Assembly: GCF_963668665.1 (NCBI RefSeq)
Contig: NZ_OY764901.1
Location: 424,501-488,500 of the forward strand
DNA: 64,000 bases
Direction of reading: 5' to 3'
From: an uncultured Anaeromusa sp.
Lineage (GTDB): Bacteria > Bacillota > Negativicutes > Anaeromusales > Anaeromusaceae
The position numbers and the translations under genes are program-made. This document shows positions 56,505 to 64,000 of the stretch, one piece after another. Under the pieces are notes generated by a model. That model had not been told where the DNA came from, did not search any database, and was given only the letters and a program-made list of their open reading frames with translations. How positions within the stretch are numbered: the stretch's first letter is position 1; every line of letters begins with the position of its first letter.

Positions 56505-56620
56505 AGAATTGAACAAGAGTCACGTGAGTCGCGGGAGGGTACGAAGGAGAGCTACGAATATAGTTTTGAACAAGAGTAAAGGGAGTAAAGTGAGGGTTCG
56601 AAGAGGACTACGGAGAACAG
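56505..56620 (+). repeat. Dispersed TTGAACAAGAG repeat, copy 9 (tandem pair)
   Basis: Unit 1: TTGAACAAGAGTCACGTGAG, TCGCGGGAGGGTACGAAGGA. Unit 2: TTGAACAAGAGTAAAGGGAG, TAAAGTGAGGGTTCGAAGAG, GACTACGGAG. Directly behind the deacylase stop. Confidence 0.85.
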
Positions 56621-56621
56621 G

Positions 56622-56676
56622 TCAAAAAAACCGACCCCCAAAAGTTAGATTTTTAAGGTCTAACTTTTGGGGGTCA
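56622..56676 (-). terminator. Terminator of the secreted protein gene
   Basis: Minus strand: GACCCCCAAAAGTTAGA pairs with TCTAACTTTTGGGGGTC, then GGTTTTTTT. 17-bp stem, the longest perfect stem in this part. Confidence 0.88.
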
Positions 56677-56723
56677 GTTCAGAATGTGGTACGGACTTTT
56701 TCCTTGTGTATCGTTTATGAACT

Positions 56724-57236
56724 TTATTTGGACGCTGTTTTCGTCGTGGTCGCGGTTTTCGTTTCATCGCCGCGCACATACAAACGGATCTGCTTGGCTG
56801 CTTTTTTCAACGCCAGCTTATACGCTTCCGCCTCAGTCTGCACCGTAGCCCGACAGTCGAGCAGCTTTTTCTGCTGCAGCACGCCTGTTTTTGCATCCCG
56901 AATCAGCACCGTAGCGCTGAGATGATACTGACAGGCGTCTTCCCCCGCCAGAAATCCAGGCATTTTCAAGGCTTCCCCAGTTACCTTCTTTATTTCTACT
57001 AAAGTAGCCGCGTTGGCGTCATTTTTCTGCAGACCAAACTCCGCTAAAATCGCTTTATTCAAATCCGACGCCAACAGCGTATTATCCTGAAGCTCCTCCG
57101 CCGGCAGCACCGCAAACGCCACCGTAAGATCCTTGACCACCTTCACCGTTTTATCGTCTTTAGAGGCAGCCTGCGCTGGAAGCGCTAGCAAACAAACTAG
57201 GCAGCCCAGCAGCACGCCGCGAAATAATGATTTCAT
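56724..57236 (-). CDS. Secreted protein of unknown function
   Basis: 170 residues, start ATG 57236 behind GGGAGGG. Signal peptide MKSLFRGVLLGCLVCLLALPAQA with cleavage after AQA. The mature part has two Cys (EDACQYHL and LLDCRATV) that may form a disulfide, and a Lys/Thr-rich tail. It contains an AxxVEIKKVTGEAL region of beta-strand pattern. No family recognised. Confidence 0.7.
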   Translation of the reverse strand: MKSLFRGVLLGCLVCLLALPAQAASKDDKTVKVVKDLTVAFAVLPAEELQDNTLLASDLNKAILAEFGLQKNDANAATLVEIKKVTGEALKMPGFLAGEDACQYHLSATVLIRDAKTGVLQQKKLLDCRATVQTEAEAYKLALKKAAKQIRLYVRGDETKTATTTKTASK

Positions 57237-57329
57237 ATTCATCCCTCCCAAGAAGAGTAAATTCGGCAAAAAAGGCCGTTTTCCTGCCACTCTTTCTGCC
57301 AGTATCAAACCCTTCAAGACACTACTTTT

Positions 57330-58004
57330 TTATCCAACAAGCGCCAACGCCATAAAATTATTCACCATATGCATCATAATACACGGCCATAACGAGTCAG
57401 CTTTTTGAAACAACCAACCCTGCAAAAGAGAAAATCCAAAAATAAAAGCCACAAGCTGCGCCCAAGCAATTGCGCCATGTGCAATTTTGTCAGCATTCAT
57501 ATACCAAATAGGAAAATGGATACTCACAAACAACAAACTTACTAACAAATTTGCATTCCAAAAAGAATACCAGCCCTTCAATTTTTGCAAGAAATATCCT
57601 CGAAACAATACTTCCTCAACGACTCCGGCAACAACTACCGTATTCACCCACTGCGCAACCGTAAGCCATGGAGAAAAAATGGTATTGGCATAAAATAGCA
57701 TATGCATTAGAAAATTATAGCCCACAATAAAGCCAATGCCTATACCACTCCATGCTATAGATGTCCACGCATGAGAATTCAAGCGCAAATAAGAAGCTAC
57801 CTCGCATTGTTTCGCTTTCAAACTAACAATAACCGGCACTACCCACACCATTGCTTTCCAAATCGGGCCTAACATCTCACTAAGGATGGCCCCCTTCAGT
57901 CTTAGCGCCGGAAATAAAATCACTTCTGTAAGCGCCCAAATTACATAAAAAAAGACGATATGCTTTAATAAACCATACCGTTCACTTATTCGCGTAAAAT
58001 CCAA
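57330..58004 (-). CDS. CPBP-family intramembrane metalloprotease
   Basis: 224 residues, TTG start at 58004 chosen because GGAGG lies 8 nt upstream. Seven or so membrane segments. Abi/CPBP motifs: VVEEVLFRGYFL (EExxxR), SIHFP (His) and HMVNNF (HxxxN). These proteases resemble type II CAAX prenyl endopeptidase and are often linked to bacteriocin processing or immunity; no bacteriocin gene is seen here. Confidence 0.88.
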   Translation of the reverse strand: MDFTRISERYGLLKHIVFFYVIWALTEVILFPALRLKGAILSEMLGPIWKAMVWVVPVIVSLKAKQCEVASYLRLNSHAWTSIAWSGIGIGFIVGYNFLMHMLFYANTIFSPWLTVAQWVNTVVVAGVVEEVLFRGYFLQKLKGWYSFWNANLLVSLLFVSIHFPIWYMNADKIAHGAIAWAQLVAFIFGFSLLQGWLFQKADSLWPCIMMHMVNNFMALALVG

Positions 58005-58125
58005 TGCCGTTTCCTCCAAAATTCGTATCGTGCGGTATCGTCCTGGTTTTACAAAAATTCACCTTCCTAATCTTCAATTCCCCGAATCAAATACACGCAT
58101 TCTTAATACTGCCCCATAACATTCC

Positions 58126-58974
58126 TTAAAATATATCCCTATCTGAAAGCATAACCGTTTTCTCCTTGCCTCGTCCCCAAGGTGTTTCTCGTATTTTAAC
58201 GTAAAGCTCCATATGTCCTTGCTGCGAAAAATGAACTATCATAGCCCCCAACGTTTGCGTCATTGTGTCCGTACTGCCGCTACGCCAGATGCTTTTATCA
58301 GGACCGTTGGTTTGGTCATTACTGAAAGCGATAAAATTCTGCATAGAATACGGCTTGCCAGTTCCGTCTAACAGCTGAGAAATCCGCTCATACCGCGCCA
58401 TGCTCGAAGCTCCTGGCTGCAGGTAATTAGCCCCTTGAATTGCTTCTTCTACGTAGTGATTAGTATGAAATAAAGCACCATCCGAAGTCTGCCTAACGGC
58501 AATGTTTCCTTCGAGGCCGATCTCGACATACGCCACCTTGCGTTTATCCGCCAAAATCAAATACTGAGGTCCCACAAACAAGTCCCTCAGGGCCAACGCC
58601 TCGTCAACGCTGCTGCATTTTGTCAGGAGTGGTTTCAATATGCCGCCTTTGTAATGCGGCATGGCGAGGCGTTCCGCCCTTTTAATCGCCCCCGCCGTAG
58701 CGCTAAATATAGCGAACCCTTGCTTATTCAGTCCTCCAGCTAGCGAATTTGCTTCTCTATCCCCTTTAAACCAGCCATAATATGCATAGCCGTCTTCCGG
58801 TTGAACCAAACGCAGTTCCTGGTATTGCGGCGTCCAATCGCGATTTTTAGCAACCAAGACGCCTCCATCCTCTACCCAACCGCCGCTAGCGCCATACAAG
58901 GTACAGGCCTGAGCCGCCCCTAACACACTAAAAGCGACACAGATGCTTATGAAAAAACTCTTACTCGATCTCAT
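58126..58974 (-). CDS. Secreted Ntn-type amide hydrolase (C45/choloylglycine hydrolase-like)
   Basis: 282 residues. Signal peptide ending GAAQA directly before Cys-Thr (ACTLYGASGG), followed by NRDW, a set of residues typical of N-terminal-nucleophile hydrolases of the AAT/PVA group. Signal peptidase would therefore expose Cys as the catalytic N-terminus. Substrates of this group are N-acyl amides such as bile salts, penicillin side chains or acyl homoserine lactones. AGGAGG precedes the ATG. Confidence 0.78.
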   Translation of the reverse strand: MRSSKSFFISICVAFSVLGAAQACTLYGASGGWVEDGGVLVAKNRDWTPQYQELRLVQPEDGYAYYGWFKGDREANSLAGGLNKQGFAIFSATAGAIKRAERLAMPHYKGGILKPLLTKCSSVDEALALRDLFVGPQYLILADKRKVAYVEIGLEGNIAVRQTSDGALFHTNHYVEEAIQGANYLQPGASSMARYERISQLLDGTGKPYSMQNFIAFSNDQTNGPDKSIWRSGSTDTMTQTLGAMIVHFSQQGHMELYVKIRETPWGRGKEKTVMLSDRDIF

Positions 58975-59016
58975 GCGCCTGTCCTCCTGGGGTTTCAGCT
59001 CCTTCGATTATACCCT

Positions 59017-60579
59017 TCATTTGTCCGCTTGAAAAAGTTTCTGACCATATTGACTTAAGCGTTTTGCAAAAAGCTCTGCATATTTCAAGCGATTCGCTTC
59101 CTTTTCCCCGTACATCAACGTGTCAGCTTCTTTAATGATTGCATTAGTACTAGTAACATCAGTAGCCTGGCCGATCGCCCAACCAATGGAAACGCTCACA
59201 GGAACAGCTCTATTTTCTCGATTGTGTGCTGCAATCTTGTCGCGGACCCGCTGGCAGGCTTCTTGAACAACGACATCATCGGTCATCTGCATGACAACAG
59301 CAAATTCATCGCCCCCTAGGCGTATAACAAGATCGTGGTGGTCAAAACACTCCTTAATCATTTTTCCTACGGCCGTCAGCAAGACATCCCCCGCAGTATG
59401 TCCGCAAGTATCATTGACCAACTTGAGCCCATCCACATCAATGGAAATAAAGCCAATCGGATTGAAGCGGCCTGTTGCCAGACGCAGAAGTTCATGCTCT
59501 AAGTAATTGCGATTATACAAACCTGTCAGAACGTCGTGAAAACCAATATGCAGTAATTTGACCGTAGATACGTAAACAACCGCGATGACTAACAAAAAGG
59601 CTATCACTAAAAATACGCTGGTCAGCCAAACAAAGCGAATGGACGAAGCGAGGATTTCATCAGTATTCTGCACCAAGATCAAATACCACTCGCTAACATG
59701 ATTAATGCCCTGAAAATCGAATTTCATCACATGATAGGTCTTATCGGCATCATCCACAAGCAGCTCAAAATGCTCCTCGCCATTTATAATACGGGATCGC
59801 ACTGACTCATATTTCTTGGCCATTTCCTCACTAAGAATAAAAGATTTTTCAGGATGGGAAATAGGCAAGCCCTTCTCATCCACCATAAACATATAACCGC
59901 TTTGACCCAATTTAACGCCATTGACAAATTTATCCGTAAAATGCCTCATAGGCATTGCCACGTGTATGGCGCCCACGAACATGCCATCCTTCCGAACCGG
60001 CAAAGAAATTATAAACGCAGGGTTTCCATAGATCAAGCTGCGATATACATGGGTAATCACATTAGGCTTGCCTTCATCATAGATCGACTTCGCCATAGGA
60101 TGCTCCGCATTTGATTTTCCAATCGAATCGCCCCTAGTCGAATCCGCAAAAAATACCCCTCGTTTAATGACATACTTCTTGCCGTTGACAGCCGTCAATT
60201 CAAAATCAAAGTCTGGACGCAAATTAGCCGACAGCGCAATGTTTTCATAAAAACCATTTTTTTCATGAAAGGAACGTAAAAAGTCATTGGCGCGCGCCAC
60301 GGCCTCGGCGTCCGTAGGCTGGGCGCAAGCCTCAATAACCCTTGCATCGTCGGCAAGTATCGCTAAAACCACCAATTGATCGTCAATCCAAGTCTGGAGC
60401 GTTTTATTAGCCTGATCAAGAATTTTCCCACTGACATCCTGGTTTATTCTCATTTGATTGTGACTGTCCAAATAATAAATCGTGCCTGCCAAGCATACAA
60501 ACAAGATCAATAAAACAGGCAAAATCAATTGTAAGTATCGAACCGCCACTCTTCTCGGAATGCTAGTGCTATTCTTCAT
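59017..60579 (-). CDS. Membrane-bound diguanylate cyclase with extracellular sensor
   Basis: 520 residues. One membrane helix (about 15-38), an extracellular dCache-like region (about 40-310), a second helix (about 318-342) and a GGDEF domain at 350-515 with intact RLGGDEFAVV. It makes c-di-GMP in response to an external ligand. No RxxD inhibitory site could be confidently placed. Together with the HD-GYP gene at 5.3 kb it shows active c-di-GMP signalling. Confidence 0.93.
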   Translation of the reverse strand: MKNSTSIPRRVAVRYLQLILPVLLILFVCLAGTIYYLDSHNQMRINQDVSGKILDQANKTLQTWIDDQLVVLAILADDARVIEACAQPTDAEAVARANDFLRSFHEKNGFYENIALSANLRPDFDFELTAVNGKKYVIKRGVFFADSTRGDSIGKSNAEHPMAKSIYDEGKPNVITHVYRSLIYGNPAFIISLPVRKDGMFVGAIHVAMPMRHFTDKFVNGVKLGQSGYMFMVDEKGLPISHPEKSFILSEEMAKKYESVRSRIINGEEHFELLVDDADKTYHVMKFDFQGINHVSEWYLILVQNTDEILASSIRFVWLTSVFLVIAFLLVIAVVYVSTVKLLHIGFHDVLTGLYNRNYLEHELLRLATGRFNPIGFISIDVDGLKLVNDTCGHTAGDVLLTAVGKMIKECFDHHDLVIRLGGDEFAVVMQMTDDVVVQEACQRVRDKIAAHNRENRAVPVSVSIGWAIGQATDVTSTNAIIKEADTLMYGEKEANRLKYAELFAKRLSQYGQKLFQADK

Positions 60580-60952
60580 TTACACTCCACTTCTTTTTCA
60601 AAAATACATTACTCTGTCATCGGGCTCTACCAGTCTCTTACTGTGGTCTGAAATCCCAAAGCAACACCATTCTACGAAATTCCCATTGTCTAGGGCCTTC
60701 ATTTCAGTATCTTGCGCCATTTCTATCGAAAAGCAGACTTCATTTTCAATTTATTAAAATTAAATTCTATTTAAATGCAACCAACTCCTGCAATAATATA
60801 CAATTTTCAAACTGTTTCCATAAAGAACACTGAGGAAAAATCGCCCCGAACTGCAAAAGCCCTAGCCAGCATATCAGAGTCGTCCCCTTGAATCAGATCC
60901 ACTAAAAAGAAAAAAAGCGCAGCTTCTTAAAGCAGTTGCGCTTTTTTACAAC
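60580..60952. other. 373-bp intergenic region
   Basis: AT-rich; holds the promoter side of the diguanylate cyclase and a terminator at 60908-60947. No gene is supported. Confidence 0.6.
60908..60947 (-). terminator. Terminator of the 33-residue lysine-rich gene
   Basis: AAAAAAGCGCA...TTGCGCTTTTTT, with inner GC pairs; 5 bp after the stop of the small gene. Confidence 0.8.
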
Positions 60953-61054
60953 CTATTTTATTGACGAGATCAAGGTATCTGTTTGTTTAACAGCTTTGTC
61001 CTTTTCAGCTTTTTTCTTCTTTTTTTCCTTGTTTTTCGGACTCTTGTCTCCCAT
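60953..61054 (-). CDS. 33-residue lysine-rich small protein
   Basis: ATG at 61054, with AAAGGGAG 9-10 nt upstream, stop TAG at 60953-60955. The protein starts MGDKSPKNKEKKKKKAEKDK and ends LISSIK. Very basic N-terminal half. Proteins opening MGDKSPK are, from memory, recurrent in Firmicute genomes; the function is not known. Its own terminator supports a real gene. Confidence 0.75.
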   Translation of the reverse strand: MGDKSPKNKEKKKKKAEKDKAVKQTDTLISSIK

Positions 61055-61198
61055 AATCAACATCTCCCTTTTATTGTGACACCTATGTTCATTATACCAC
61101 TATTGCGAACCTGCAACGCGATAATTAGCAAAACAATCATCTTACATTTTCTTTTTTATTTAGGACAGAAGAGACATTTCCAAGTTTTTCCTTCTTTG

Positions 61199-61251
61199 TG
61201 ATATTCCCGACTTGCCAAAATCACTAAAACCGGTTCAGAAAAACTGTCCCC
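61199..61251 (+). repeat. REP-like direct repeat, copy 1
   Basis: Starts TGATATTCCCGACTTGCC and ends GGTTCAGAAAAACTGTCCCC. About 80-85% identical to 62617-62668. It lies just beyond the Fic stop. Confidence 0.75.
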
Positions 61252-61258
61252 ACCCAAG

Positions 61259-62359
61259 TCAAAATTGCAATGAATAGCTTGTGCTGCGTCCGCCGCCTTC
61301 ATCTTTTTTAAGAATAGCGGCTTGAATTAAATCGTTTATGTCGCGAGTAGCCGTGTCTTGAGAGCAATGTGCTATTTTAGCCCACTTAGATGAAGTCAGT
61401 TTTCCTTCAAAACCGTCCATAAGAAGGTTTAGGATTTTACGCTGCCGCTCGTTAATCACTTTATCCTTATGATACTCCCAAAACCGAGCCTTTTTAAGAA
61501 CGTCGTCTGTGAATTGCGCTGCGCTGTTTACAGCCTCAATCAGGACGGATAAAAACCAAATCAAGCCTTCTGTAATAGCAAGGTCTCCTTTTTGAATGTC
61601 CTCGAGAACCGTATAATACTTTTCGCGATTTTTTTGGATCTGCGAAGAAAAGCTATAAAATCGCTGCTCGCTATTTTCCGAGCGCGCCAAGAGAAGATCG
61701 GTTAAAGCCCTGGCAATACGGCCATTGCCATCCTCAAAAGGATGGATAGTTACGAACCATATATGCGCAACTACTGCTTTGATGACGGGATCTATTGCTT
61801 CTTCCGAATTGAACCAGGCAAGAAAACATTCCATTTCAGCAGGAACTCTCTCGGCGGGCGGAGCTTCAAAATGCACCTTGACCCGGCCGATTCTTCCTGA
61901 AATCACCTGCATAGGCCCAGCTTCTTCGCTGCGCCAATGCCCAACCGTTATTTTTGTCATACCGCTATACCCGGCAGGAAACAGCGCGGCATGCCATGAA
62001 AATAGACGTTCTGGGGTAAGCGGCGTCTTGTAGTTCTGCGTTGCATCCAACATCATTTCTACCACGCCATCAACATCTCTATCGCTAGGCACAAGACCCA
62101 GCCGGTCCATTCCCAGCTTCCTGGCTAACGATGAACGCACCTGCTCTTTATCCAGCTTTTCACCTTCAATTTCACTGGATTTAATTACATCCTGCGTCAG
62201 CGTGAGTAAAACGGCATCTTCGCACTGGGACAGGCCAATGACTTGCATGGTCCCTTTAAGCTGCCCTTGAAGAAAGCGAAATTCGGACAAATACGGCAGC
62301 AGTTCCGCAGCATCCCAATGAAAATTAGGCCAACTTTCTAATTGATGGATGTAGCGCAT
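61259..62359 (-). CDS. Fic-family protein (AMP-transferase type)
   Basis: 366 residues, start ATG 62359 with GAGGTGG upstream; an earlier frame start has no site. Fic motif HPFEDGNGRIAR (about 210). An N-terminal inhibitory motif SSEIEG fits (S/T)xxxE(G/N) of the class II self-inhibited enzymes. C-terminal winged helix-like segment (SSKWAKIAHCSQDTATRDIND). Probably adenylylates a target protein when the inhibitory Glu is displaced. Mobile or defence-linked in many genomes. Confidence 0.9.
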   Translation of the reverse strand: MRYIHQLESWPNFHWDAAELLPYLSEFRFLQGQLKGTMQVIGLSQCEDAVLLTLTQDVIKSSEIEGEKLDKEQVRSSLARKLGMDRLGLVPSDRDVDGVVEMMLDATQNYKTPLTPERLFSWHAALFPAGYSGMTKITVGHWRSEEAGPMQVISGRIGRVKVHFEAPPAERVPAEMECFLAWFNSEEAIDPVIKAVVAHIWFVTIHPFEDGNGRIARALTDLLLARSENSEQRFYSFSSQIQKNREKYYTVLEDIQKGDLAITEGLIWFLSVLIEAVNSAAQFTDDVLKKARFWEYHKDKVINERQRKILNLLMDGFEGKLTSSKWAKIAHCSQDTATRDINDLIQAAILKKDEGGGRSTSYSLQF

Positions 62360-62384
62360 AAGGTCCACCTCAACTTTTACCATT

Positions 62385-62446
62385 TGCGGAGATTATCGTT
62401 ATTATTCTCCGCATTATTGCGGATATTATACAACATAAAATCCGCA
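62385..62446. promoter_or_regulatory. Repeated TGCGGA operator-like sites upstream of the Fic gene
   Basis: TGCGGAGA (62385), TCTCCGCA (62406), TGCGGAT (62418) and ATCCGCA (62440) alternate in orientation: two dyads, GCGGAGA...TCTCCGC and CCGCATTATTGCGG. They sit just before the Fic start, likely autoregulatory. Confidence 0.55.
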
Positions 62447-62475
62447 TGAGCAAGCTCCCGCATCACAAAAACCAC

Positions 62476-62522
62476 GGTTCTAACCATTCTTGTCAATCGC
62501 ATTAGTTAGAATGGTTAGAACC
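62476..62522. repeat. 15-bp perfect inverted repeat
   Basis: GGTTCTAACCATTCT (62476-62490) and AGAATGGTTAGAACC (62508-62522), 17-nt spacer; no T-run. Confidence 0.85.
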
Positions 62523-62616
62523 ATTAACAATAGCTTAGGAGCTGATGCCTGCGTGCTATAAGGACAAAGGAGCCCACGGCAGGATGTACCGAAGGCTCCT
62601 AAAAACAGCTTGTTTA

Positions 62617-62668
62617 TGATGTTCCCGTCTTGCCAAAGTCACTAAAATGGTTCAGGAGAACCGTCCCC
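62617..62668 (+). repeat. REP-like direct repeat, copy 2
   Basis: Starts TGATGTTCCCGTCTTGCC and ends GGTTCAGGAGAACCGTCCCC. Same orientation as copy 1, so the two flank the Fic gene. Confidence 0.75.
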
Positions 62669-62737
62669 GTGAGTCTGGAATTTTCTACCTGCTTTTACTA
62701 TTTACTTTTGCAAAAATAATTGTACGTTATTGAGTTC

Positions 62738-64000
62738 TCAAAAATACCTTTCTACTATAGCAAGTTTTTCTTGTGATAATCCCTTTATTGAAGGATCAAA
62801 TACGATTTCCTCCAAACTAATATCAAGAATGAATGGTCTAATCCATTCTATTTCTTCAAAAGAAAAACCATAGCGCAACATTAAAATTTCCTCATTATCA
62901 TCAGTACCATATTTGAAGAAGTTAGATAATCTTAACGCCTTCTCGTCGGCGGTTTTTTCATAATACTGATAAAAAATTGCATAAAAAATATCGCTGAGTT
63001 TGAAACCAATCAACTTATCAAGATAGTCATATGTATCAAAGACAATTCTATCATAATCGACCACTGTTGCCTTCGTTCCCTTTTCATAAAGGCTATAATT
63101 ATGCAAATTGCTATTAGGCAAATCATCATATCCCCTAATAAATTGTGCGCTTAACTTTTCAGCCTCGTCAATGAAAAGCTTTCTTCTAGCTATTGATGTC
63201 TCCTGCTTTAACTGTTTTGCTAATTTTCTCCTTTCTGGAACGCATGCAGCATATGCATACCGATGCCAACAAATTTCTTTGAAGGATTTGGAATGCACTT
63301 TCCAAATCAGAATTTTAATTGCGGTTTTCAAAACGCTTTCTTCGCCATCAGATAGCTCTCTTCCATTCAAATAATGTTTATATAACTGTATAAACTGTTT
63401 ATATAAATCAAGTTTACAATATTTATCACAATTTATTAACTCTAATGAAATAAATTTCTCTTTTTCGAACATTACCCTTAAGATATTTGCAACTATATCA
63501 CCTATATTTCCATCTTTAAGTCTATTAACTTCGGCGTTAGTAAGATTAAATTCATCGGAAAACTCCCCGTTATTTATTGCTTCTTTAAATTCTTTATAAT
63601 CTACGTCTATTTCGTCTCCATCTGTATCGAGCAACGATACTGTACTCAAAAATTCTTTTTTTAACATAATTGTTCGAAAAGCACTCATATTATCAGTTTT
63701 AACCACAACGCTGCCATAGTCGAATTTCAATGTATCGGTAGAGCGCCCAGCTCTGCCAATAAGATTTTTCATAGACAAAGTACGACTTGCTTCAAATGTA
63801 TTAAGATACACCACATCAAACGGCATATTAATACCTTGTTCAAGTGTTGATGTAGCAAAACAAATTCTACAAAAACCTTGTTGAGTGAAACACTCTAAAA
63901 TAAGTCGTGCTTGCAACGGTAATGACCCATGATGAGTAACAATACCATGCTTAATCATTTCTATCATATTGGAATGATAATAGGAATCAGTAGCGCCGAT
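62738..64000 (-). CDS. Superfamily 2 helicase, C-terminal part (partial at window end)
   Basis: 420 residues are visible; the reading frame is open to the right edge, so the N-terminal part with Walker motifs lies outside. Motifs GIVTHHGSLP, FATSTLEQGINMPF and IGRAGRS are helicase motifs IV-VI of the Ski2/DEAD type. A long helical C-terminal half follows. The gene is clearly AT-rich compared with the rest of the window, a sign of recent transfer. HamB of the Hachiman defence system is one possible match; not provable here. Confidence 0.82.
   Translation of the reverse strand: MGATDSYYHSNMIEMIKHGIVTHHGSLPLQARLILECFTQQGFCRICFATSTLEQGINMPFDVVYLNTFEASRTLSMKNLIGRAGRSTDTLKFDYGSVVVKTDNMSAFRTIMLKKEFLSTVSLLDTDGDEIDVDYKEFKEAINNGEFSDEFNLTNAEVNRLKDGNIGDIVANILRVMFEKEKFISLELINCDKYCKLDLYKQFIQLYKHYLNGRELSDGEESVLKTAIKILIWKVHSKSFKEICWHRYAYAACVPERRKLAKQLKQETSIARRKLFIDEAEKLSAQFIRGYDDLPNSNLHNYSLYEKGTKATVVDYDRIVFDTYDYLDKLIGFKLSDIFYAIFYQYYEKTADEKALRLSNFFKYGTDDNEEILMLRYGFSFEEIEWIRPFILDISLEEIVFDPSIKGLSQEKLAIVERYF

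Larger units (their letters stand above)
62360..62737. other. 378-bp intergenic region with repeats
   Basis: Contains repeated TGCGGA sites, a 15-bp perfect inverted repeat and REP-like copy 2; no gene supported. Confidence 0.6.

Noticed and set aside
61055..61198. Further small gene near the lysine-rich protein
   Set aside because: No start with a ribosome site and sensible frame was found.

Overview
The window reads as a chromosomal segment of an anaerobic, amino-acid- and sugar-acid-fermenting Firmicute. Strong Shine-Dalgarno sites (AGGAGG), GTG and TTG starts, a mid-range base composition and the gene repertoire point to the Negativicutes (Sporomusa/Anaeromusa-like) as the most likely home. 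Supporting genes are a Tat-exported [FeFe] hydrogenase, FeoAB, a 2-oxoacid:ferredoxin oxidoreductase with Ptb and Buk, a dihydroxyacetone kinase fed by the PTS, and a multi-subunit flavin/Fe-S amino acid dehydrogenase. The taxonomic assignment is inference. No rRNA, tRNA, CRISPR array or insertion sequence was found.

Layout. 1-5.2 kb (minus): the end of a membrane hydrogenase operon, the feoA-feoB ferrous-iron operon with Fur-like boxes and a small zinc-ribbon gene, and an unknown membrane protein. 5.3-7.8 kb (plus): an HD-GYP protein and an EAL-HDOD protein. 7.8-11.2 kb: serS, a family 4 uracil-DNA glycosylase and an orphan branched-chain amino acid binding protein. 11.5-18 kb (minus): a proline-catabolism-like block (P5C dehydrogenase and a five-gene flavin/Fe-S dehydrogenase) behind a consensus sigma-54 promoter and next to a PAS-AAA+ activator. 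18-24.8 kb (minus): dhaK-dhaL-dhaM-HPr-EI behind a second sigma-54 promoter, with an activator that carries its own HPr domain. 25-28.5 kb (minus): five genes resembling the enterobacterial yjfL/yjfM/yjfC group (DUF350, glycine-rich lipoprotein, ATP-grasp ligase). 28.8-33.4 kb: a small acidic protein, a two-domain polyphosphate:AMP phosphotransferase and a P-type ATPase. 33.7-41.5 kb: a complete 2-keto-3-deoxygluconate route (KdgA, KdgR-like LacI regulator, KdgK, KdgT, a TIM-barrel isomerase, KduD, KduI, IclR regulator). 41.7-49.3 kb: a zinc-ribbon protein, a branched-chain 2-oxoacid oxidoreductase with phosphate butyryltransferase and butyrate kinase, an IclR regulator and an amino acid ABC pair. 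49.5-52.8 kb (plus): PII, AmtB, a LysR regulator and a tiny membrane protein. 53-61 kb: a DEAD-type helicase, YczE, an N-acyl-D-amino-acid deacylase, secreted and membrane proteins, a Ntn amidase, a diguanylate cyclase and a 33-residue lysine-rich protein. 61.2-64 kb: a Fic protein and the C-terminal part of an AT-rich helicase gene, probably the edge of an accessory island.

The metabolism is coherent. Proline, branched-chain amino acids, dihydroxyacetone/glycerol and hexuronate breakdown products enter at several points. Reduced ferredoxin and acyl-CoA yield ATP through Ptb/Buk, and electrons can leave through hydrogenase. Two neighbouring catabolic operons each have a -24/-12 promoter and a dedicated enhancer-binding activator.

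Three layers of structure are not explained by the genes: a dispersed intergenic repeat family with the core TTGAACAAGAG plus a GGAGGGTACGA-like block (nine loci); a 63-bp repeat present twice in opposite orientation, with an identical 31-bp core; and a 52-53 bp direct repeat flanking the Fic gene. The strongest candidates for something little described are the HPr-fused sigma-54 activator beside the dihydroxyacetone kinase/PTS operon, and the five-subunit proline-dehydrogenase-like complex.
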